This document shows, one piece after another, positions 14,042 through 19,713 of a stretch of DNA of 40,043 bases. The stretch lies in IMG/VR virus record IMGVR_UViG_3300020428_000028, positions 1 through 40,043 of that record. One strand, given 5' to 3'. The position numbers were made by a program, and so were the translations under genes. The notes beneath the pieces were generated by a model. It ran no database searches. It saw only the letters and a program-made list of their open reading frames with translations, and had not been told where the DNA came from. Positions within the stretch are counted from its first letter, which is position 1; every line of letters starts with the position of its first letter. This stretch comes from a virus.

Positions 14042-14530
14042 TTATTTAGATTGAATAGATTCTAAAATCATTCCGATGCCAGCTTCAATGTCGCCAACCT
14101 TAGAGACTAAAGTCTCAAAGCGATTTTCCATATCGTCTAATCGGGCATTGATCTTTTTGACGTTAGAGTTTTCGGCATGAACCTTAACAGGTTCAACTGG
14201 CTTAGCCGTTCGTTCGATATAATCTATCACTTCAGGCTCAGGCTTAGACTTCTTTGAAGTCTTTTTAGCTTTCGGCTTCGGTGCTGTCTTAGACTTAATG
14301 CGTGACTGAATAGATTTTGGCACTGTCTCACATTCAAAATAGCTTTGAATGTCGGCATGAGTCAGTTTGGCTTCGCCATGCTGAGAGTTTAAGATGGCGT
14401 TATAGACTTTCGTAAGTCCGTAGCGCTCAGATTTTTCTGCGGCACACAGCGAAGCAAAGCGATTTGCGACTGCCCAGATTTGCTTTGAAGTGGCGATTCG
14501 ATTCGAGTCGATTTCAGCGAAGTTTGTCAT
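14042..14530 (-). CDS. Early protein with Lys/Pro-rich linker and C-terminal coiled coil, 162 aa
   Basis: First gene transcribed leftward from the divergent region. Residues 1-80 form a helical domain starting MTNFAEIDSNRIATSKQIWA. Residues about 80-115 are a linker rich in Lys, Pro and Ser (PKPKAKKTSKKSKPEPE). The end is a heptad-patterned helix (INARLDDMENRFETLVSKVG) that may form a coiled coil. No enzymatic motif. The position, directly behind the early promoters and with its own terminator, suggests a regulator or host-takeover factor; this is inference. Start chosen at the only ATG with a nearby purine stretch (AGAGGA). Confidence 0.82.
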   Translation of the reverse strand: MTNFAEIDSNRIATSKQIWAVANRFASLCAAEKSERYGLTKVYNAILNSQHGEAKLTHADIQSYFECETVPKSIQSRIKSKTAPKPKAKKTSKKSKPEPEVIDYIERTAKPVEPVKVHAENSNVKKINARLDDMENRFETLVSKVGDIEAGIGMILESIQSK

Positions 14531-14547
14531 GGCGATTTTCCTCTAGT

Positions 14548-14635
14548 TGGTTTATTAAATTACTTAAAGATTCTAAAAAATACCTTTTTCACTTTAGTTC
14601 AAAAGTATTTTTTAGAATCGTAATTTAATAAACCA
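14548..14635. repeat. Very long near-perfect palindrome (16 + 15 bp arms)
   Basis: Left arm 14548-14583 and right arm 14605-14635. TGGTTTATTAAATTAC pairs exactly with 14620-14635, and GATTCTAAAAAATAC (14569-14583) pairs exactly with 14605-14619. A 5-nt bulge (TTAAA, 14564-14568) sits on the left side only. The loop is 21 nt. It occupies the leader of the 162-aa early gene, starting 17 nt before its ATG. The stem is almost pure A/T, unlike a normal terminator, and would form a long leader hairpin in RNA or a cruciform in DNA. Confidence 0.9.
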
Positions 14636-14638
14636 CCT

Positions 14639-14682
14639 TCACCTTACTTTAAAACAGTTATTAAAGTTTTAAAGTAAGGTGA
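14639..14682. repeat. Perfect 17-bp inverted repeat with T-tail
   Basis: TCACCTTACTTTAAAAC (14639-14655) is the reverse complement of 14666-14682, with a 10-nt loop (AGTTATTAAA). On the plus strand TTTTTT follows immediately (14684-14689), so in that direction it looks like an intrinsic terminator, although no plus-strand gene lies upstream. In the minus direction it is part of the early leader. It lies 4 nt from the palindrome at 14548-14635. Confidence 0.88.
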
Positions 14683-14771
14683 TTTTTTAACCAGCTTCAT
14701 AAACTTAACCAGACTTCTAAGCTCTGCTTAGTTAATGCTACAAGCCATTGAAATCTTTGAAGACTTCCGAG

Positions 14772-14916
14772 AAGATTCTAAAGAATCTTAAAAGTCTCTA
14801 AAGCTCCACAATTTGTAAACTAGAGCTACGCTCTTTAAAGGCTTTGAAGCCCTTTGAAGACTTTTAAAGTCTTTACAGGCTATGCAGAGGTGTCCGTCAA
14901 GACTTTTAAAGTCTTT
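14772..14916. repeat. Cluster of short palindromic boxes in the early leader
   Basis: Two identical 18-bp copies of AAGACTTTTAAAGTCTTT lie at 14857-14874 and 14899-14916 (42 nt apart). A third palindrome AAGATTCT-AA-AGAATCTT lies at 14772-14789, and many partial CTTTAAAG/GACTTC relatives lie between and beyond (for example 15029-15043). Such spaced palindromes look like binding sites for a dimeric protein, or replication-origin iterons. They lie downstream of both minus-strand promoters. Confidence 0.7.
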
Positions 14917-14953
14917 AACGTGCGTGTGAGCTTGAGGGTAGGCAGGTGGCCAT
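14915..14953 (-). other. Possible 12-codon leader ORF
   Basis: A short frame (MATCLPSSSHAR, stop TAA) begins at an ATG 6 nt after a GGAGGGGG tract, so it has a strong purine-rich ribosome-binding site. It lies just downstream of the promoter at 14981-15011 and overlaps the first palindromic box. It could be a leader peptide, or the purine tract may serve a structural role instead. Weak evidence. Confidence 0.25.
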
Positions 14954-14954
14954 A

Positions 14955-15054
14955 CCCCCTCCCCCCTATATATACTCAATCTTATACATTTTCGGTGAAA
15001 AGAGGTGTCAACCAGTTTGTGCCGCAGCTTTAAAGAGCTTCAAAGGGGAGGGGG
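14955..15054. repeat. C-tract/G-tract inverted repeat around an early promoter
   Basis: CCCCCTCCCC (14955-14964) is the exact reverse complement of GGGGAGGGGG (15045-15054). The 80 nt between them contain the minus-strand promoter at 14981-15011. The G-rich side continues GGTAGGGTGTGG, so a G-quadruplex or triplex is also conceivable on the plus strand. The extreme composition stands out in this AT-rich genome. Confidence 0.6.
14981..15011 (-). promoter_or_regulatory. Second leftward early promoter
   Basis: Minus strand TTGACA (15006-15011) and TATAAG (14981-14986) with a 19-nt spacer, which is long. A TG dinucleotide directly precedes the -10 box, giving some extended -10 character. It reads toward the 162-aa early gene through a leader of more than 400 nt. 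Weaker than the promoter at 15113-15141. Confidence 0.6.
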
Positions 15055-15112
15055 AAGTGAGGTAGGGTGTGGTGAGTGCTATAACTATATAACGGTGGGG
15101 ACGTTAATATCT

Positions 15113-15141
15113 ATTATAATGATTATTTAAGGGTTTGTCAA
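15113..15141 (-). promoter_or_regulatory. Consensus leftward early promoter
   Basis: Minus strand TTGACA (15136-15141), a 17-nt spacer and TATAAT (15113-15118): a perfect sigma70 promoter. Its -35 box is the mirror of the -35 box of the rightward promoter at 15173-15178, within a 10-bp inverted repeat. It reads toward the 162-aa early gene with a leader of about 575 nt. The gene-free stretch 14531-15208 holds this promoter, its neighbours and the palindromes listed separately. Confidence 0.9.
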
Positions 15142-15172
15142 GTGTAAGTATATAACTTTTAGGAATAAAGAC

Positions 15173-15201
15173 TTGACAAAACTGTAAACTAGCTATATAA
15201 T
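15173..15201 (+). promoter_or_regulatory. Consensus rightward promoter of the packaging/structural genes
   Basis: TTGACA (15173-15178), 17 nt, TATAAT (15196-15201): perfect match and spacing. The -10 box ends 7 nt before the terminase small subunit ATG at 15209, so transcription should start at or within a base or two of that ATG. No other rightward promoter of this quality was noticed in the structural block. Confidence 0.92.
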
Positions 15202-15208
15202 AAGTAAT

Positions 15209-15607
15209 ATGAATAATAAAGATCTAACAGAAAAACAAGAATTGTTCCTTAAACACTTACCAACCGTAGGAGGTGATCCGAAAAGAGCAGCAGAGTTAGC
15301 TGGTTATTCGGAATCCAGCTATCCTGCTGTGGTTAAGGCATTAAGATCGGAGATATTGGAGCTTGCTACAGGAATATTGGCTCAATCTGCACCAAAAGCA
15401 GCCATGAAGCTAGTAGATATTATGGATAGTAACGCTCCTGTGCCTCAAGCGAATGTAAGAATACAGGCAGCTCAAACGATCCTAGACCGTGTAGGCTTGG
15501 GCAAGAAAGAAACGCTTGATGTAAATGTAAATAGTACAGGCGGCTTGTTTATACTCCCCACAAAAAAAGAAACAGTAATAGAGGGAGACTATGAGGAGAT
15601 CGAGTAG
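15209..15607 (+). CDS. Terminase small subunit
   Basis: DNA-recognition subunit of the packaging motor, 132 aa. The N-terminal part (LTEKQELFLKHLPTVGGDPK, then RAAELAGYSESSYP) matches the helix-turn-helix of Terminase_2-type small subunits. The middle (AAMKLVDIMDSNAPVPQANVR, then IQAAQTILDRVGLGK) is the usual oligomerisation helix pair. Its place two genes before the large subunit agrees. There is no Shine-Dalgarno upstream; the promoter places the transcript start at the ATG, so the mRNA is probably leaderless. No alternative in-frame start would keep the HTH intact. Confidence 0.88.
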   Translation: MNNKDLTEKQELFLKHLPTVGGDPKRAAELAGYSESSYPAVVKALRSEILELATGILAQSAPKAAMKLVDIMDSNAPVPQANVRIQAAQTILDRVGLGKKETLDVNVNSTGGLFILPTKKETVIEGDYEEIE

Positions 15608-15821
15608 CACTATTCCGTTTGGTTACAAACTAAACGATGAAGATACTGCGACTTTAGAGCCTGTAGAAAAAGAATTGGAGGCTTTAAACGAAGTAGTTCC
15701 TTTGATTCAAGACAAAAGCTTGTCATTGCGTGAAGGAAGTTTATATATTTCGCATTTAACTGGCAGAAGTTTAAGTCATCAAGGTTTAAAGAAGATAGTG
15801 GAGAAGCGAAACTTTGGATAA
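15591..15821 (+). CDS. Small helical protein between terminase genes, 76 aa
   Basis: Starts MRRSSSTIPFGYKLNDEDTA and has PVEKELEALNEVVPLIQD, then LSLREGSLYISHLTGRSLSH and a basic tail (GLKKIVEKRNFG). The order GYK...LEPVEKE...LSLREGSLYIS...TGRSLSHQGL resembles the helix-turn-helix region of resolvase/recombinase-type proteins, so DNA binding near the packaging site is likely, but there is no catalytic domain. It overlaps the small subunit gene by 17 nt and the large subunit start by 8 nt. Comparable small ORFs precede terminase large subunits in related marine phages. Confidence 0.75.
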   Translation: MRRSSSTIPFGYKLNDEDTATLEPVEKELEALNEVVPLIQDKSLSLREGSLYISHLTGRSLSHQGLKKIVEKRNFG

Positions 15822-17478
15822 GCCAGATTGGGAACTTAATCCAGAGAAGTATGCTACAGACTCAGACGGTAATTTTATCCTGAAAGTGGATGGGACTCCA
15901 AGAAAGAAGTCAGGTAGAGCAAAAGGGTCTAAAGGAAGAGGCTATAACTTTCATTCTGAAACTAAAGCAAAGCAGGCTGCAAAACGTACAGTTCGAGATA
16001 AGCAGAAAAAAATAAAGCAGGCTCAAGATAAAATAAGTAGACATAAGAAATCAATTGAAACTACTAACAAGGCTTTAAAAGAAGAAGGCGTACTTAGCTC
16101 AGAAGAGCTAGAGGCTCTGCCAAAGTCAATAAGATCAGAAGCTAACGAGAATGTAATCTTCAAGGCTAATGAAGGGCCACAAGAAGAGTTCTTAGCTTCA
16201 AGCGAAACAGACGTATTGTTTGGTGGAGCAGCAGGTGGCGGTAAGTCCTATGCGATGCTAGTAGATCCGTTGAGGTACGCACATAGGTCAGCGCATAGGG
16301 CATTGATACTTAGGAGGTCTATGCCAGAACTCCGAGAGCTTATAGACAAAAGCAGAGAGCTGTACCCTAAAGCCTTCAAAGGTGCAAAGTACAAAGAAGT
16401 CGAAAAGCTTTGGAACTTCCCAAGCGGAGCAAAAGTAGAGTTCGGCTTCTTGGAACGAGATGCAGATGTATACCGCTACCAAGGCCAAGCCTATAGCTGG
16501 ATTGGCTTTGATGAGATCACGCACCTGCCAACAGAATTTTCATGGAACTACTTAGCGTCACGTTTACGAACAACTGACCCTGAGATAGTTCCTTATATGC
16601 GCTGCACAGCAAATCCAGGAGGTACTGGAGCGCATTGGGTGAAGAAGAGGTACATAGACTCATCTCCGCCTAACGAAGCTTACAGAGGCTCTGACGGCCT
16701 TACACGCAAGTTCATCCCAGCAAGATTAGATGATAATCCTTATCTAGCTAAAGATGGACGCTACGAGCAGATGCTGAAAGCACTGCCGCCAACTCAGCGC
16801 CAGCAGTTACTAGAAGGTAACTGGGACGTTGCAGAAGGAGCAGCCTTTACAGAGTTTGATAGGAACTTACACGTAGTTACTCCTTTTGACATTCCAATTA
16901 ACTGGGAGCGTGTAAAAGGCATTGACTACGGTTATGCGTCTGAATCAGCTTGTGTATGGGGAGCAGTAGACCCAAGTGACGGTACATTAGTTATTTATCG
17001 TGAGCTGTATCAAAAGAATTTACTAGGTACAGACTTAGCAAGTTTAATAACAAACATGGAACTAGAAGATCCTTTTTCAGTCTCAGGTGTGCTTGACACA
17101 GCTTGCTGGAACAGGACAGGAACAACAGGCCCAACAGTAGGAGAGACACTTGTTCGTGCAGGTCATAAGCTACGAAGGGCTGATAAGAACCGTATTCAAG
17201 GAAAGATTCAAATCCATGAATACTTGAAGATTACTCAAAGCGGTAGACCACGCATTCAAATATTTAATACATGCCCGAACCTGATACGAGAACTTCAAAG
17301 TATTCCTCTGGACAAATCAAACCCAGAAGACGTAGACACAAAAGCGCCAGATCATGCTTACGATGCTTTAAGATATTTAATAATGTCTCGGCCTCGTATG
17401 AGTAATCCTTTAGACAGGATGCGAGATCTTAAACGAGAACAGAGCTACGCTCCTGTAGACACAACATTTGGATATTAA
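15814..17478 (+). CDS. Terminase large subunit
   Basis: Packaging ATPase and nuclease, 554 aa. Walker A is GGAAGGGKS (137-145), Walker B YSWIGFDEIT (D233, E234), and the coupling motif CTANPGG (264-270). The RNase H-like nuclease has D371 (KGIDYGY), D428 (VLDTACW) and D513 (PDHAYDALRYL). A basic N-terminal extension of about 110 residues (KKSGRAKGSKGRG, then a KQ-rich helix) precedes the ATPase. The start is TTG at 15814, 10 nt after GGAG and overlapping the previous stop; no ATG lies between it and the conserved part at a suitable place. Confidence 0.96.
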   Translation: MDKPDWELNPEKYATDSDGNFILKVDGTPRKKSGRAKGSKGRGYNFHSETKAKQAAKRTVRDKQKKIKQAQDKISRHKKSIETTNKALKEEGVLSSEELEALPKSIRSEANENVIFKANEGPQEEFLASSETDVLFGGAAGGGKSYAMLVDPLRYAHRSAHRALILRRSMPELRELIDKSRELYPKAFKGAKYKEVEKLWNFPSGAKVEFGFLERDADVYRYQGQAYSWIGFDEITHLPTEFSWNYLASRLRTTDPEIVPYMRCTANPGGTGAHWVKKRYIDSSPPNEAYRGSDGLTRKFIPARLDDNPYLAKDGRYEQMLKALPPTQRQQLLEGNWDVAEGAAFTEFDRNLHVVTPFDIPINWERVKGIDYGYASESACVWGAVDPSDGTLVIYRELYQKNLLGTDLASLITNMELEDPFSVSGVLDTACWNRTGTTGPTVGETLVRAGHKLRRADKNRIQGKIQIHEYLKITQSGRPRIQIFNTCPNLIRELQSIPLDKSNPEDVDTKAPDHAYDALRYLIMSRPRMSNPLDRMRDLKREQSYAPVDTTFGY

Positions 17479-19653
17479 ATGGAAAATAATAATACATTAA
17501 TGCAGAATAGCGACCAGATATATTACGCTCCAGTAGAGGGCGAAACTGCTATGAAGCTAGAGTTAGAAAATGATGTTAGGAATAGGTTTGTAGGTTTAAT
17601 TGAAGATCGTTTTGAATTAGCTAAGAATGCTAGGGATCATGATGAAGACAGGTGGCTGAAAGCGTACCACAACTTTAGAGGCTTATATCCTAAGCACGTT
17701 AAGTTTCGTGAGTCTGAAAAGTCTAAAGTATTTATTAAAGTAACAAAGACAAAAGTTCTTGCAGCCTTTGGTCAGCTTGTAGATGTAATCTTTGGTACTG
17801 GTCAGTTTCCAATAGGCGTAAGAGAAACTAACATACCAGAAGGTATTTCAACGTATCAGCACTTAGATATGTCTGGAGCTGATATAGAAACTTCTAAGCC
17901 TGACGAAGAAAACAAAAAAGAAAAGAAAGAAATAGATCCTTTTGATATTGGATTCAAAGGAGACGGTAGAACATTAAGAGCAGGAACTACTTACGACTCA
18001 GGCGAATCTTTTTTTGAAGACGAACTTAAAAAAGGAGAAGCTACTTTTGTAAATGGGCCTTCTCCCGACCCTAATGTTTTAGAAATCTCTCCAGCTAAAG
18101 AAGCTGCTCGCAAGATGCAAAAGCTTATACACGATCAGATAGAAGAATCAAGTGGCTCAAGCGAGTTACGCAATGCAATTTTTGAGTCTGCTTTATTTGG
18201 CACAGGAATTATTAAAGGCCCATTTAATTTTAATAAAGAAATAGGCCGATGGAATACTGACGAAGACACTGGAGATAGGAATTATAGTCCTGTAGCTGTA
18301 CGTGTTCCACGCATTGAGTTTGTTAGCATTTGGGATTTTTTCCCAGACCCTAATGCAACAACAATAGAAGAGTGCGAGTTTGTTTGCCACAGACACAAAA
18401 TGAATAAGTCTCAGCTACGAGCGTTATCTAAGATGCCTTATTTTAATAAAGGAGAGATTCGTGAGTGTTTGCAGATGGGGCCAAACTATGAAGAAGAGGA
18501 TTACGAATCTGAATTAAAAGACGATAGGCGCTCAGAAGATTATGGTTCAGGACAGTATGAAGTTTTAGAATATTGGGGAATCATAGACGCAGAGTATTGT
18601 CGTGAAGCTGGAATGGAACTTCCAAAAGAAATAGACGATTTAGATGAAGTACAAGTAAATGCTTGGATCAGTAACGGTAAACTTCTGCGTTCAGTTGTAA
18701 ATCCTTTTACTCCGCATCGCATACCGTACAATGCTTTTACATACGAAAAGAACCCGTACAGCTTCTTTGGTATTGGCGTTGCAGAAAACATGGACGACTC
18801 TCAACAGATTATGAACGGCCACGCACGTATGGCTATTGACAACCTTGCGCTTAGCGGCTCTCTTGTATTTGATGTTGACGAGTCTGCGCTTGTAGGCGGG
18901 CAGTCAATGGACATCTATGCAGGTAAAGTATTTAGACGACAAGCAGGCATGGGTGGTCAAGCAATACACGGAATTAAATTCCCTAATACATCTCAAGAAA
19001 ACATGATGATGTTTGACAAGTTCCGACAGCTTGCAGACGAACAAACAGGCATTCCAAGCTATAGTCACGGTCAAACAGGCGTACAAAGCATGACACGAAC
19101 TGCGTCAGGGATGTCTATGTTGCTAGGTGCAGCGTCATTAAATATTAAAACAGTAGTTAAAAACTTAGACGACTTCTTGTTAAAGCCTCTTGGTGAAGCT
19201 TATTTTCAATGGAACATGCAATTCTTTGAAGGCCCATTGCAAATAGAAGGCGACCTTGAAGTAAAAGCTATGGGTACAAATAGTCTAATGCAAAAAGAAG
19301 TACGCAGTCAACGACTAACAACTTTCTTACAAACAGCGCAAAACCCTGCCATTGCTCCATTTGTTAAGATGTCTAAAATAGTAAGTGAGCTTGCTTATAG
19401 TTTAGATCTCGATCCCGATGAAATACTCAATGATCCAGAAGAAGCTAAGATAGCGGCACAGATTATAGGAGCGCAAAATGCTGGACAAGCAACTGGCGGC
19501 CAAGCTGGCGGCCCTGACCAACAACAAGCAGGTATGGGAGGCGGTGCAGGAACACCTGAACAACCTCAAGACGCTGGAGTTACAGGCACTGGTGGCGGCA
19601 CAATCGGAACAGGAAATGTTCCGCAGGCAGGGGAGAGTGAATTCTCTGGATAA
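17479..19653 (+). CDS. Portal protein (head-tail connector)
   Basis: Dodecameric ring through which DNA enters and leaves, 724 aa. Recognised by its order and by conserved blocks: FVGLIEDRFELAKNARDHDE, then FESALFGTGIIKGPF, IEFVSIWDFFPDP, YEVLEYWGIID, and the stem/crown-like SQQIMNGHARMAIDNLALSG. The last 65 residues are a low-complexity Gly/Gln-rich tail (GGQAGGPDQQQAGMGGGAG). That tail is double-coded: the gene at 19478-19708 starts inside it in another frame. The ATG follows the terminase stop without a gap. Confidence 0.93.
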   Translation: MENNNTLMQNSDQIYYAPVEGETAMKLELENDVRNRFVGLIEDRFELAKNARDHDEDRWLKAYHNFRGLYPKHVKFRESEKSKVFIKVTKTKVLAAFGQLVDVIFGTGQFPIGVRETNIPEGISTYQHLDMSGADIETSKPDEENKKEKKEIDPFDIGFKGDGRTLRAGTTYDSGESFFEDELKKGEATFVNGPSPDPNVLEISPAKEAARKMQKLIHDQIEESSGSSELRNAIFESALFGTGIIKGPFNFNKEIGRWNTDEDTGDRNYSPVAVRVPRIEFVSIWDFFPDPNATTIEECEFVCHRHKMNKSQLRALSKMPYFNKGEIRECLQMGPNYEEEDYESELKDDRRSEDYGSGQYEVLEYWGIIDAEYCREAGMELPKEIDDLDEVQVNAWISNGKLLRSVVNPFTPHRIPYNAFTYEKNPYSFFGIGVAENMDDSQQIMNGHARMAIDNLALSGSLVFDVDESALVGGQSMDIYAGKVFRRQAGMGGQAIHGIKFPNTSQENMMMFDKFRQLADEQTGIPSYSHGQTGVQSMTRTASGMSMLLGAASLNIKTVVKNLDDFLLKPLGEAYFQWNMQFFEGPLQIEGDLEVKAMGTNSLMQKEVRSQRLTTFLQTAQNPAIAPFVKMSKIVSELAYSLDLDPDEILNDPEEAKIAAQIIGAQNAGQATGGQAGGPDQQQAGMGGGAGTPEQPQDAGVTGTGGGTIGTGNVPQAGESEFSG

Positions 19654-19708
19654 TTTATTAACATTAAAAGAGCAAGTTGCAGAAGCTCGTAAAAGAATAG
19701 GGGACTAA
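19478..19708 (+). CDS. Small helical protein overprinted on the portal 3' end, 76 aa
   Basis: Starts MLDKQLAAKLAALTNNKQVW and is one long amphipathic helix region with SEQEMFRRQGRVNSLDNLLT near the end, a pattern (short helix pair with R-x-QG-x-x-x-x-L-x-x-LL) seen in small proteins after podovirus portals. The first 176 nt overlap the portal gene in a different frame. AGGAG lies 6 nt before the ATG (19467-19471), and the remaining 55 nt are not covered by any other gene. A role in head-tail assembly is inferred from position. Confidence 0.8.
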   Translation: MLDKQLAAKLAALTNNKQVWEAVQEHLNNLKTLELQALVAAQSEQEMFRRQGRVNSLDNLLTLKEQVAEARKRIGD

Positions 19709-19713
19709 ATAAA

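Noticed and set aside
14639-14689. Plus-strand terminator
   Set aside because: It has the hairpin and T-tail, but no plus-strand gene or promoter lies upstream, so I list it as an inverted repeat only.
14788-14979. 63-aa minus-strand frame with two KDFKSL segments
   Set aside because: It starts at a TTG, covers the palindromic boxes of the early leader (which create the repeated residues) and overlaps a promoter -10 box. No usable ribosome-binding site.
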